From: DATHSN01 sp035464115
Lineage (GTDB): Bacteria > Actinomycetota > Acidimicrobiia > Acidimicrobiales > SKKL01
Length of the DNA stretch: 7,519 nt
Direction of reading: 5' to 3'
NCBI GenBank assembly: GCA_035464115.1
Contig: DATHSN010000406.1
Span: forward strand, 1 to 7,519
Shown: one piece after another, positions 1 through 5,172 of the stretch
Layout of the letters: each line of letters starts with the position of its first letter
Position numbering within the stretch: the first letter of the stretch is position 1
Notes under the pieces: generated by a model
The model's input: only the letters and a program-made list of their open reading frames with translations
The model's database searches: none
Told to the model about the DNA's origin: nothing
Program-made: the position numbers and the translations under genes

Positions 1-279
1 CTCACGACCTTGGTGCTGTTCCAGAAGGTGCACGTGTTCAACTGCCGCAGCGAGGACCAGTCGGTCTTCTCCAAGAGCCCTCTCGCCAACAAGGTGCTGC
101 TCGCCGGCGTCGTCGTCTCGCTCGCGCTGCACGTGGGCGCCATCTACTTCGGTCCCACCCAGGAGCTGCTCGACCTGACGCCGATGAGCCTCACCTCGTG
201 GCTGGTCGCCATCGGCGTGGCCTCCACGGCCATCCTCGTGAACGAGGCCCACAAGCGGCTCCGGCCCCGGCGGGACTGA
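1..279 (+). CDS. P-type cation-transporting ATPase, C-terminal fragment (5' end outside the window)
   Basis: This is the last 92 residues of a protein whose frame is open from base 1 to the TGA at 277-279. The motif HVFNCRSED followed by S-VFSKSPLANK is the loop typical of the C-terminal membrane domain of P2-type cation (Ca2+-like) ATPases, reading 'FN.RSE..S.F'. It is followed by two hydrophobic segments, VLLAGVVVSLALHVGAIYF and SLTSWLVAIGVASTAILV, and ends in a basic tail, KRLRPRRD. This fits the final two or three transmembrane helices, which help form the ion pathway across the plasma membrane. The phosphorylation (DKTGT) and nucleotide-binding domains lie to the left of the window, so ion specificity cannot be judged. 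The gene converges on the GH65 gene, with an 11-base gap between stop codons. Confidence 0.82.
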   Translation, partial: LTTLVLFQKVHVFNCRSEDQSVFSKSPLANKVLLAGVVVSLALHVGAIYFGPTQELLDLTPMSLTSWLVAIGVASTAILVNEAHKRLRPRRD

Positions 280-280
280 C

Positions 281-301
281 GACGACCTGCTCAGGGTCGT
301 T
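281..301. terminator. Weak candidate hairpin between convergent genes
   Basis: ACGACC at 282-287 pairs with GGTCGT at 295-300 around a 7-base loop, and G281-T301 adds a wobble pair. The hairpin sits between the ATPase stop and the GH65 stop and includes the GH65 TGA. There is no T-tract on either side, so intrinsic termination is uncertain. Its main support is its position between two converging genes. Confidence 0.25.
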
Positions 302-2753
302 CGTCGCCCGACGGGTTCTCGCTCACCAACATGCCGTCGCCCAGACGGTCGAACACCAGCGTCTGGCCCGAGCCGAGCTCTCGCTCCTCGCCGCGGAACA
401 CCACGGTGATCGGGCCCCGATCGGTCTGCTCGGCGGTGAGTCGCAGCTCGCTGTCGACGACCTCCACGGTGATCCAGCGACTGCGGACGTAGATCTGGAA
501 CTCCATGCCCCCGAGCTCCTCGGGGAGGCTCGGCTTGAACTCGAGCCGGCCCTTGCGGGCGGCCATCCCGGTGAAGCCGCGCTCGAGCAGGTCGATGGTC
601 CCCGCCATGGCCCCCAGGTGGATCCCCTCCGAGGTGGTCCCGCCCTGGATGTCGGCGACGTCGCTCTCGAGCGCCTGCTCGAACAGCTCCCAGGACTGGC
701 GTCGATCGGTGCGGGCCATCACCCACGAGTGCACGATGCGGCTCAGCGTCGATCCGTGCGAGGTGCGGCACAGGTACTCGTCGACGTTGCGCTTCAGCAT
801 CTTGGCGTCGATGTGGTGCCCGAGCCGGGCGAACACCTCCTGGAGCTCCTCGAAGCTGAGCAGGTAGAAGAGCATCAGCACGTCGGCCTGCTTGGAGGCC
901 TTGTAGCGGTTGGGGCTGTCGCCCTCGGCACCGAGGATCCGGTCGAGGCGCTGGATGTCGCCGTAGCGCTCGCGGTAGTGGTCCCAGTCGAGCTCGTCGA
1001 GGTCCTCGTAGCCCTCGAACTGGCTGATGATCCCGTCGCCGTGGAACGGCACCTTCAGCTTGCGGCTGATCTCGTCCCAGCGCTCGAGCTCGGCCCGGGT
1101 GATCCCGAGCCGGTCGACGACCCGTTCCCGGTGCAGCTCGGGGAGCGGATCGAGCACCTCGAGCGCCCGGGTGAGCACCCACGCCGCCATCACGTTGGTG
1201 TAGGCGTTGTTGCGCAGCCCGGGCCCGTCCCAGTTCGGGTCGGCGGTGTGGAACTCGTCGGGCCCCATCACCCCGTGGATGTCGAAGCGGTCGGCGACCC
1301 GGTCGTAGGTGGCGATGCTCGCGAAGAAGCGGGCGATCTCGACGAACATCTCGGCGCCGAACCGGGCGAGGAACTCGAGGTCGTCGGTCACCTGGACGTA
1401 CTGCCAGATGTTGAAGGCGATGGCGATGCCGATGTGGCGCTGGCGGTGGGTGTTGTCGGGCACCCACTCGCCCGACTTCGGGTTCAGGTGGACGACCTGG
1501 CTCTCCTCACGGCCGTCGCTCCCGCTCTGCCAGGGGAACATGGCCCCGGCGTGGCCGGCCTCGGCCGCGGCCCGTTGCGCGGCGTGGAGCCGCCGGTAGC
1601 GGTAGCGCAGCAGCTCGCGGGCGATCTCGGGCACGCGGTAGACGAGGAGGGGGAAGACGAACAGCTCGTCCCAGAAGATGTGACCCCGGTAGGCCTCGCC
1701 GTGCAGGCCCCGCGCCGGTGCGCCGGTGTCGAGGTCGGCGGTGTTGGGCGACACGGTCTGGAGCAGGTGGAAGATGTGGACGTTGAGCACGAGCGATGCG
1801 CGTGGTTGCGCATCGAGGCGGATCCAGAACCGTCGCCACAGCTCGTCCCAGGCCCGCACGTGCTCCTCGAGCAGCTCGGCGATGTCGGCCGCGTGGCGCA
1901 GGTGCTCCTCGGCGGCCAGACCGGGCTCGGAGATGGCGTGGTCCCGGCTCGTGTAGACGGCGGCGACCTTCTCGAAGCGCACGACGCAGCCCGCGTCGAC
2001 GTCGAGGTCGATCTCGTGGGCGATGCGGTCGCCGCTGTCATCGACCCGGGCCCCGAGCGGACGCAGCTCGTCGTCGACCCAGAGCCGGTGGCGTGCCCCC
2101 ACCACCACCTCGATCCGCGACTGGACCGTGCGGGTGCGGGTCAGCAGCACGTCGTCGTCGACCGCGGCGGTGTCGAGCACATCGAGGTGGTCGTCGGCGA
2201 GCGTGCGATAGCGCTCGACACCCTGGTTGCGGACCGACGGGTCGAGCCCCGATCGCACGGTGAGGTGCCCCGACCAGTTCTCGGGACGGATCACGGTGTC
2301 GAGCCCGAGGAGGTGGTGGCGGCTCATGTGGGCGAAGCGCCGCTGGGTGAGCGAGGTCTCCCGGTCCTCGTCGTCGCGGAACACGATCCGGCGCACCAGC
2401 ACACCCCGTCGCAGGTCGAGCGTCTGGCGGTACTCGACGATGGCGACGTCGTCGACGCAGAACCAGTCACCGTCGTCGATGCGGAAGGTCAACGGCAACC
2501 AGTTGGTGATGTTGACCAGGTCCTCGTTCTCGATCTCGCGACCGGCGACCTCGCTGGTGAGGCGGTCGTAGAGCCCGGCGAGGTAGGTGCCCGGGTAGTG
2601 CGGTCCGCCGGCGTCGGCTTCCGGAGCCGCGCCGCGGGTGGCCAGGTAGCCGTTGCCGACCACGCACAGCGCCTCGCGCAGCGGTTCCCTGTCGGGGTCG
2701 TAGGCGTCGTAGGTGAGCTCCCACTGGTTTCCGTCGAGGGTCCCACGGGCCAT
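291..2753 (-). CDS. Glycoside hydrolase family 65 protein (probable disaccharide phosphorylase)
   Basis: This 820-residue cytosolic enzyme probably cleaves an alpha-linked glucose disaccharide (trehalose, maltose or kojibiose type) with phosphate, releasing beta-glucose 1-phosphate and glucose. It has the GH65 layout: an N-terminal beta-sandwich (about 1-270), an (alpha/alpha)6 barrel (about 310-720) and a small C-terminal beta-domain (about 735-805). Visible motifs are YRGHIFWDE (355-363), the sugar-binding segment FPWQSGSDGREE (406-417), and GVMGPDEFH (494-502), whose Glu500 is the expected general acid. Also present are KQAD (621-624) and SHGSTLS (665-671), the counterpart of the phosphate-binding HxSSLS loop of characterised phosphorylases; that loop favours phosphorolysis over hydrolysis. 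DIQGGTTSEGIHLGAMAGT (701-719) resembles actinobacterial homologues such as M. tuberculosis Rv3401. The ATG at 2753 is chosen because a perfect GGAGG lies 7 bases upstream; the open frame continues to 3131 but only through repeat DNA. No beta-phosphoglucomutase gene is adjacent in the window. The family is secure, the substrate is not. Confidence 0.93.
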   Translation of the reverse strand: MARGTLDGNQWELTYDAYDPDREPLREALCVVGNGYLATRGAAPEADAGGPHYPGTYLAGLYDRLTSEVAGREIENEDLVNITNWLPLTFRIDDGDWFCVDDVAIVEYRQTLDLRRGVLVRRIVFRDDEDRETSLTQRRFAHMSRHHLLGLDTVIRPENWSGHLTVRSGLDPSVRNQGVERYRTLADDHLDVLDTAAVDDDVLLTRTRTVQSRIEVVVGARHRLWVDDELRPLGARVDDSGDRIAHEIDLDVDAGCVVRFEKVAAVYTSRDHAISEPGLAAEEHLRHAADIAELLEEHVRAWDELWRRFWIRLDAQPRASLVLNVHIFHLLQTVSPNTADLDTGAPARGLHGEAYRGHIFWDELFVFPLLVYRVPEIARELLRYRYRRLHAAQRAAAEAGHAGAMFPWQSGSDGREESQVVHLNPKSGEWVPDNTHRQRHIGIAIAFNIWQYVQVTDDLEFLARFGAEMFVEIARFFASIATYDRVADRFDIHGVMGPDEFHTADPNWDGPGLRNNAYTNVMAAWVLTRALEVLDPLPELHRERVVDRLGITRAELERWDEISRKLKVPFHGDGIISQFEGYEDLDELDWDHYRERYGDIQRLDRILGAEGDSPNRYKASKQADVLMLFYLLSFEELQEVFARLGHHIDAKMLKRNVDEYLCRTSHGSTLSRIVHSWVMARTDRRQSWELFEQALESDVADIQGGTTSEGIHLGAMAGTIDLLERGFTGMAARKGRLEFKPSLPEELGGMEFQIYVRSRWITVEVVDSELRLTAEQTDRGPITVVFRGEERELGSGQTLVFDRLGDGMLVSENPSGDERP

Positions 2754-2760
2754 GGCGAAT

Positions 2761-2765
2761 CCTCC
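2761..2765 (-). promoter_or_regulatory. Shine-Dalgarno site of the GH65 gene
   Basis: The minus strand reads GGAGG, then ATTCGCC, then ATG. This is a perfect anti-16S match at 7-base spacing and it fixes the GH65 start at 2753. It is one of the few clear Shine-Dalgarno sites here and implies that the GH65 mRNA has a leader, unlike the leaderless-looking genes elsewhere in the window. Confidence 0.8.
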
Positions 2766-2813
2766 GGTGGGGGCGAGGGACGACTGCCCGGGGAGGTACC
2801 CGCAGGGGCGCGG

Positions 2814-2828
2814 CTGAAACGTTGTCAG
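2814..2828 (-). promoter_or_regulatory. Possible LacI-family operator upstream of GH65
   Basis: The plus strand reads CTGAAACGTTGTCAG: a central AACGTT flanked by CTGA and TCAG, with one extra G breaking perfect symmetry. A central CG in an AT-rich dyad of this size is typical of LacI-family operators controlling sugar genes. The site lies 61-75 bases upstream of the GH65 ATG, and its minus strand contains CTGACA, which could be an overlapping -35 hexamer. No good -10 box follows at 17-18 bases. No LacI-type regulator is encoded in the window. Confidence 0.33.
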
Positions 2829-2835
2829 GCCGTCG

Positions 2836-2871
2836 GCCCGCCCCGGTCGGGGCGGGCACCTACGGGCTGCG
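2836..2871 (-). repeat. Composite palindromic repeat, copy 3 (inverted, short form)
   Basis: On the minus strand the conserved 18-base flank CGCAGCCCGTAGGTGCCC (2871-2854) runs into a hairpin at 2836-2857. The hairpin has 9 perfect base pairs, GCCCGCCCC against GGGGCGGGC, around a 4-base loop. The architecture matches copies 1 and 2, flank then palindrome starting at GCCC, but the stem is shorter and has a different sequence. It lies in the opposite orientation to the other two copies. Confidence 0.6.
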
Positions 2872-2945
2872 GGGCGGTCCCGCCGTTTCGGCCGGGCCCC
2901 CACGGGTGCTCCAGGGACGGTCACCCCCGCACCCCGTAGGTGCCC
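2854..2945. repeat. Inverted repeat with 21-base arms
   Basis: The arm at 2854-2874 is the reverse complement of 2925-2945 at 20 of 21 positions. Pairing can continue inward past a small bulge: GGGGCGGTCCC at 2871-2881 against GGGACGGTCACCCC at 2914-2927. This leaves an interior of about 32 bases. The arms are the shared flanks of repeat copies 3 and 2, so the structure arises from two opposed copies of the same element. Confidence 0.7.
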
Positions 2946-2979
2946 TTCTGAGCGTCGGCGATCGACGCTCACGAGAGCA
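2928..2979 (+). repeat. Composite palindromic repeat, copy 2
   Basis: The flank CGCACCCCGTAGGTGCCC (2928-2945) leads into a 39-base palindrome (2941-2979) centred on 2960. Its core is TGAGCGTCG (2949-2957) against CGACGCTCA (2963-2971). Of 19 paired positions I count 14 Watson-Crick, 2 G-T and 3 mismatched. Compared with copy 1, 93 bases away, several stem changes keep pairing (C-G to T-G, G-T to A-T), which suggests that the hairpin itself has been conserved. Confidence 0.75.
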
Positions 2980-3020
2980 GGTCCCGACACGCGACCGCAC
3001 GTCTCGGTCACGAGCGTCGT

Positions 3021-3072
3021 CGCAGCCCGAAGGTGCCCTCCGGGGCGTCGATCATCGACGCTCAGGAGGGCA
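3021..3072 (+). repeat. Composite palindromic repeat, copy 1, overlapping the deaminase stop codon
   Basis: The flank CGCAGCCCGAAGGTGCCC (3021-3038) leads into a 39-base near-perfect palindrome (3034-3072) centred on C3053. TGCCCTCC pairs with GGAGGGCA, and GCGTCGAT pairs with ATCGACGC. Of 19 paired positions, 17 are Watson-Crick, one is G-T and one is mismatched. Across 51 bases (3026-3076 against 2933-2983) this copy matches copy 2 at 41 positions. The last codons and the TGA of the deaminase gene lie inside it. It could act as a terminator hairpin for that operon, although no T-tract follows. Confidence 0.8.
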
Positions 3073-3778
3073 GGTTCGGCAGGTTGCGGCCCGAGCGGCG
3101 GGCGGCGATCTCGACCAGGTCGGGCCACCACGCGACGAGCGCGTCCTGCACCGGACGCTCCCGCAGCCGGGCGACGTCGCCGTCGGCCTGTCGGGCGGCG
3201 GCCAGGTCGTGGATCGGCCCCTCGCCGTGATCGCGGAGCGCGTCGGCGATGTGGGGCGCGAACCAGGGGCTGAGGCGGGCGAGCAGCGTGGCGAACACGC
3301 CCATCTCGTCACGGAGGGGGCCTTCGCTGGGGACGGGCGGACGGCGCGCCGGCCACGGGCCGAGCGAGCGGAAGTCGTCGCAGCCGTCCCAGAGCGGATC
3401 GGCGCCCGCGATGCGGACCCGGGCGATCGGGGCGAACCGGATCGCCGCCGCGCACTGCAGGCATGGCTGGAGCGTGGTGGTGAGGACGAGGTCGCGCCGC
3501 GCCCGGAACGGCAGCTGCGCGACGGCGTTCACCTCGGCGTGGGCGAGCGAGGAGCCCGCCACCTGCCCGGGCGGAGCGGCCACCTCGCCCACCCGGTTGC
3601 GACCCTGGGCCACCATCTCGCCGCCGACATCGGTGACGACCGCCCCGACGCCGATCGAGCCCGCGCCCAGCGCCTCCCACGCGAGCTCGAACGCCCGCCG
3701 CCAGGCCGGGTCGAGAGCTGCCCACCGGGCTCGCGCACCGGTCGCGTGCACCTCGCGTGCGGGACCGACGTCGGTCAC
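3062..3778 (-). CDS. Zinc-dependent nucleoside/nucleobase deaminase-like protein (CDA fold)
   Basis: This 238-residue protein belongs to the cytidine/deoxycytidylate deaminase superfamily. It carries both zinc motifs: LAHAEVNAV, with His80 as ligand and Glu82 as the proton-shuttling acid, and TLQPCLQCAAAI, with Cys106 and Cys109 as ligands. An intact catalytic site is therefore expected. HAEVNA with PCxxC resembles guanine deaminase and TadA-like enzymes more than classical cytidine deaminase, but the substrate (free base, nucleoside, nucleotide or tRNA) cannot be assigned. After the catalytic core (about 25-135) comes a C-terminal extension of about 100 residues that I do not recognise. The start is GTG, 4 bases after the GGDEF gene's TGA, with only a weak GAG upstream, so translation is probably coupled to that gene. 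The C-terminus (NLPNLPS) and stop lie in a palindromic repeat. The family is secure and the role is unknown. Confidence 0.85.
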   Translation of the reverse strand: MTDVGPAREVHATGARARWAALDPAWRRAFELAWEALGAGSIGVGAVVTDVGGEMVAQGRNRVGEVAAPPGQVAGSSLAHAEVNAVAQLPFRARRDLVLTTTLQPCLQCAAAIRFAPIARVRIAGADPLWDGCDDFRSLGPWPARRPPVPSEGPLRDEMGVFATLLARLSPWFAPHIADALRDHGEGPIHDLAAARQADGDVARLRERPVQDALVAWWPDLVEIAARRSGRNLPNLPS

Positions 3779-3782
3779 GTCG

Positions 3783-4409
3783 TCACAGCTCGGTGGCGTG
3801 CTTGACGAACAGGTCGTCGAGGGCCTCGCGCAGGAGGCTGGCCTCGGTCCGGCCGGTGTTGGCCGACAGCTTGGCCAGGCGAGCCAGCGCGGCGCGGTCG
3901 TAGTAGTTCGACTTCATCACCATCTTCTCGTCGACGTGGATGGCGACCCGGTTCCGTCCCTCCGCCTTGGCCCGGTACATCGCCTGGTCGGCGGCCCGCA
4001 GCAGCTCGCCGAAGGTCGAGCCGTGCGGTGGACGGGCCGCGACGCCGATCGACACGGTCACCGGCCGCTCGAGCGGCGGCATCGGGTGGGCGGCCAGGTG
4101 GGCCCGCACCTCCTCGAGCAGGATCAGCGCGCCCTCGGCGCTGCGGTCGGGGAAGGCGACCACCAGCTCGTCGCCGCCGAAGCGGGCGACGATGGCGTCG
4201 TCCGGCAGGCTCCCGCGCAGCGTCGCCGCCACCCGCCGGAGGACCTCGTCGCCGGCGGCGTGCCCCGACGTGTCGTTGACCTCCTTGAAGCCGTCGATGT
4301 CGACGAGGGCCAGGGCGAGGGGCGCCTCGTGGTCGATCCCGTCGACGGCGGCGAGCACGCCGTCGCGATCGAGCAGGCCGGTGAGGTCGTCGAGGGTCAG
4401 CTTGTCCAT
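3783..4409 (-). CDS. GGDEF-domain protein with C-terminal ribbon-helix-helix domain
   Basis: This 208-residue soluble protein has no signal peptide, membrane segment or sensory domain. Residues about 7-155 are a GGDEF domain, the fold that makes cyclic di-GMP from two GTP: LTGLLDRDG, the metal-binding segment VDIDGFKEVND (37-47), GHAAGDEVL, and the active-site loop RFGGDEL (76-82). The last loop position is Leu rather than the usual Phe. The inhibitory RxxD site before the loop is absent (LPDDA instead). Residues about 160-205 form a short strand (KMVMKSNYYD), a helix (AALARLAKLSANTG) and a second helix (TEASLLREALDDLF). This matches the ribbon-helix-helix DNA-binding fold of CopG/Arc type. 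The ATG at 4409 is preferred because an in-frame upstream TTG at 4445 is the start of a TTGACA -35 hexamer. The gene heads a two-gene operon with the deaminase and diverges from sigR. The GGDEF call is firm, the RHH call good, and enzymatic activity is unproven. Confidence 0.86.
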   Translation of the reverse strand: MDKLTLDDLTGLLDRDGVLAAVDGIDHEAPLALALVDIDGFKEVNDTSGHAAGDEVLRRVAATLRGSLPDDAIVARFGGDELVVAFPDRSAEGALILLEEVRAHLAAHPMPPLERPVTVSIGVAARPPHGSTFGELLRAADQAMYRAKAEGRNRVAIHVDEKMVMKSNYYDRAALARLAKLSANTGRTEASLLREALDDLFVKHATEL

Positions 4410-4415
4410 CGCCGC

Positions 4416-4445
4416 AGCATCTGACGTCTCACGTATATATGTCAA
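4416..4445 (-). promoter_or_regulatory. Promoter of the GGDEF-deaminase operon, probably leaderless
   Basis: On the minus strand a perfect -35 TTGACA (4445-4440) is followed after 18 bases by GATGCT (4421-4416), which fits the loose -10 pattern xAxxxT. The ATG follows 6 bases later. This spacing places transcription start at or very near the ATG, which explains the lack of a Shine-Dalgarno site. Confidence 0.5.
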
Positions 4446-4452
4446 GCGTCAA
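4440..4452 (-). promoter_or_regulatory. Candidate operator: tandem TTGAC repeat over the -35 box
   Basis: The minus strand reads TTGACGCTTGACA: two TTGAC words 7 bases apart, the second being the -35 hexamer. Further TGAC/GTCA words occur at 4422-4425 and 4496-4499. Ribbon-helix-helix repressors often bind short direct or inverted repeats, so self-repression by the GGDEF-RHH protein is plausible. That link is inference. Confidence 0.3.
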
Positions 4453-4510
4453 TCACTCCGAGGCGGGTCCGCGGCGCGGCCCCGCCGATCCGACCGTCAC
4501 CGTGTACCGG

Positions 4511-4516
4511 TAGGGT
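4511..4516 (+). promoter_or_regulatory. -10-like box TAGGGT of sigR, leaderless arrangement
   Basis: TAGGGT fits the actinobacterial TANNNT -10 pattern and ends exactly 7 bases before the sigR ATG, so the predicted start point coincides with the ATG. No Shine-Dalgarno sequence lies in this space. A -35 box is not clear. Confidence 0.5.
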
Positions 4517-4523
4517 TGCCCCG

Positions 4524-5135
4524 ATGGCGGATCAAGCCGCGTTCGCCGAGCAGGCGATGGAGCACATGGGCTCGCTGTACTCCGCCGCGCTCCGGATGAC
4601 CCGCAACCCCTCCGACGCCGAGGACCTGGTGCAGGAGACCTACCTGAAGGCCTACCGGGGCTTCGGGGGCTTCCAGCAGGGGACCAACCTGCGGGCCTGG
4701 CTCTACCGCATCCTCACCAACACCTACATCAACACCTACCGGGCCAAGAAGCGCCGCCCCGACGAGCGAGAGCTCGACGAGGTGGAGGACCTCTACCTCT
4801 ACCGGCGCCTCGGCGGGCTCGAAGCGGTCGCGGCGGGGCGCAGCGCCGAGGACGAGCTGATGGACTTCTTCACCGAGACCGAGGTGAAGGAGGCGGTCGA
4901 GGACCTCCCCGAGCAGTACCGGCTGGCCGTGATCCTCGCCGACGTCGAGGGGTTCTCCTACAAGGAGATCGCCGAGATCCTCGACATCCCGATCGGCACC
5001 GTCATGAGCCGGCTGCACCGTGGAAGAAAGAACCTGGAGAAGCGGTTGTACGAGTTCGCCGCCGCTCGGGGCCTCGCTGGTCCCGATGCTCGCGCCGAGG
5101 TCGGCGTCGCACCCGCCGCCGACCGCTCCGACTGA
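4524..5135 (+). CDS. sigR: ECF RNA polymerase sigma factor, SigR/SigH type (thiol-oxidative stress)
   Basis: This 203-residue sigma-70 family protein directs RNA polymerase to disulfide- and heat-stress genes (thioredoxin, mycothiol and protease systems in relatives). Region 2 (about 17-75) contains LYSAALRMTRNPSDAEDLVQ, continuing to ETYLKAYRGF and then QQGTNLRAWLYRILTNTYIN, almost the signature of mycobacterial SigH and Streptomyces SigR. Region 4 (about 118-175) contains LPEQYRLAVILADVEGFSYK and IPIGTVMSRLHRGRKNLEKR, the -35-recognition helix-turn-helix. The linker between regions 2 and 4 is long and acidic, and an Ala/Asp-rich tail of about 25 residues follows region 4. The ATG is set by the -10 box 7 bases upstream. 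An RsrA-like anti-sigma follows after 37 bases, which confirms the class. Upstream lies a divergent gene rather than a consensus SigR promoter, so autoregulation may be absent or weak. Confidence 0.95.
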   Translation: MADQAAFAEQAMEHMGSLYSAALRMTRNPSDAEDLVQETYLKAYRGFGGFQQGTNLRAWLYRILTNTYINTYRAKKRRPDERELDEVEDLYLYRRLGGLEAVAAGRSAEDELMDFFTETEVKEAVEDLPEQYRLAVILADVEGFSYKEIAEILDIPIGTVMSRLHRGRKNLEKRLYEFAAARGLAGPDARAEVGVAPAADRSD

Positions 5136-5172
5136 ATCGCGGCCCGCGAGCCGCCCGACCGAATCGCACGGT

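Larger units (their letters stand above)
2754..3061. other. 308-base gene-free region rich in palindromes
   Basis: The region lies between the GH65 start and the deaminase stop. Reading frames cross it on both strands, but they run through repeat and hairpin sequence and have no recognisable protein signature. It holds three copies of a flank-plus-palindrome repeat, a 21-base inverted repeat, a candidate LacI-type operator and the GH65 ribosome-binding site. It probably separates two transcription units: the end of the GGDEF-deaminase operon and the leader and promoter of GH65. No -10 box for GH65 stands out. Confidence 0.7.
4410..4523. promoter_or_regulatory. Divergent control region between the GGDEF-RHH gene and sigR
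   Basis: This 114-base spacer is bounded by the two ATGs. Its left half contains an AT-rich run (ACGTATATAT at 4431-4440), striking in a genome this GC-rich, and the repeated GTCAA words. Its right half is GC-rich and ends in the sigR -10-like box. I find no SigR-type promoter (GGAAT, about 18 bases, GTT) here, so autoregulation of sigR is not supported by sequence. Confidence 0.65.

Noticed and set aside
198..2939. A 913-codon open frame on the plus strand, opposite GH65.
   Set aside because: Its protein is low-complexity and rich in Val, Glu, Leu and Gly with no family motif. It is the antisense shadow of the clearly recognisable GH65 gene, kept open by high GC and third-position bias.
2820..2945. 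A c-di-GMP (GEMM) or c-di-AMP (ydaO) riboswitch before GH65, suggested by GAAA-like and GTAGGT words on the minus strand.
   Set aside because: The conserved core words and their order are absent, and the structure is explained by opposed copies of the local repeat.
2754..3131. N-terminal extension of GH65 by 126 codons to 3131.
   Set aside because: It would overlap the deaminase gene, translates the repeats into low-complexity sequence, and ignores the perfect GGAGG before the ATG at 2753.
4410..4445. TTG start at 4445 for the GGDEF protein, giving 12 more residues.
   Set aside because: The TTG is the first part of a perfect TTGACA -35 hexamer, and the ATG at 4409 has the leaderless geometry seen at neighbouring genes.
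5020..5172. Upstream in-frame start for the anti-sigma factor.
   Set aside because: It would overlap the end of sigR and add a Pro/Ser-rich tail not seen in RsrA proteins. The ATG at 5173 places the conserved N-terminal Cys as expected.
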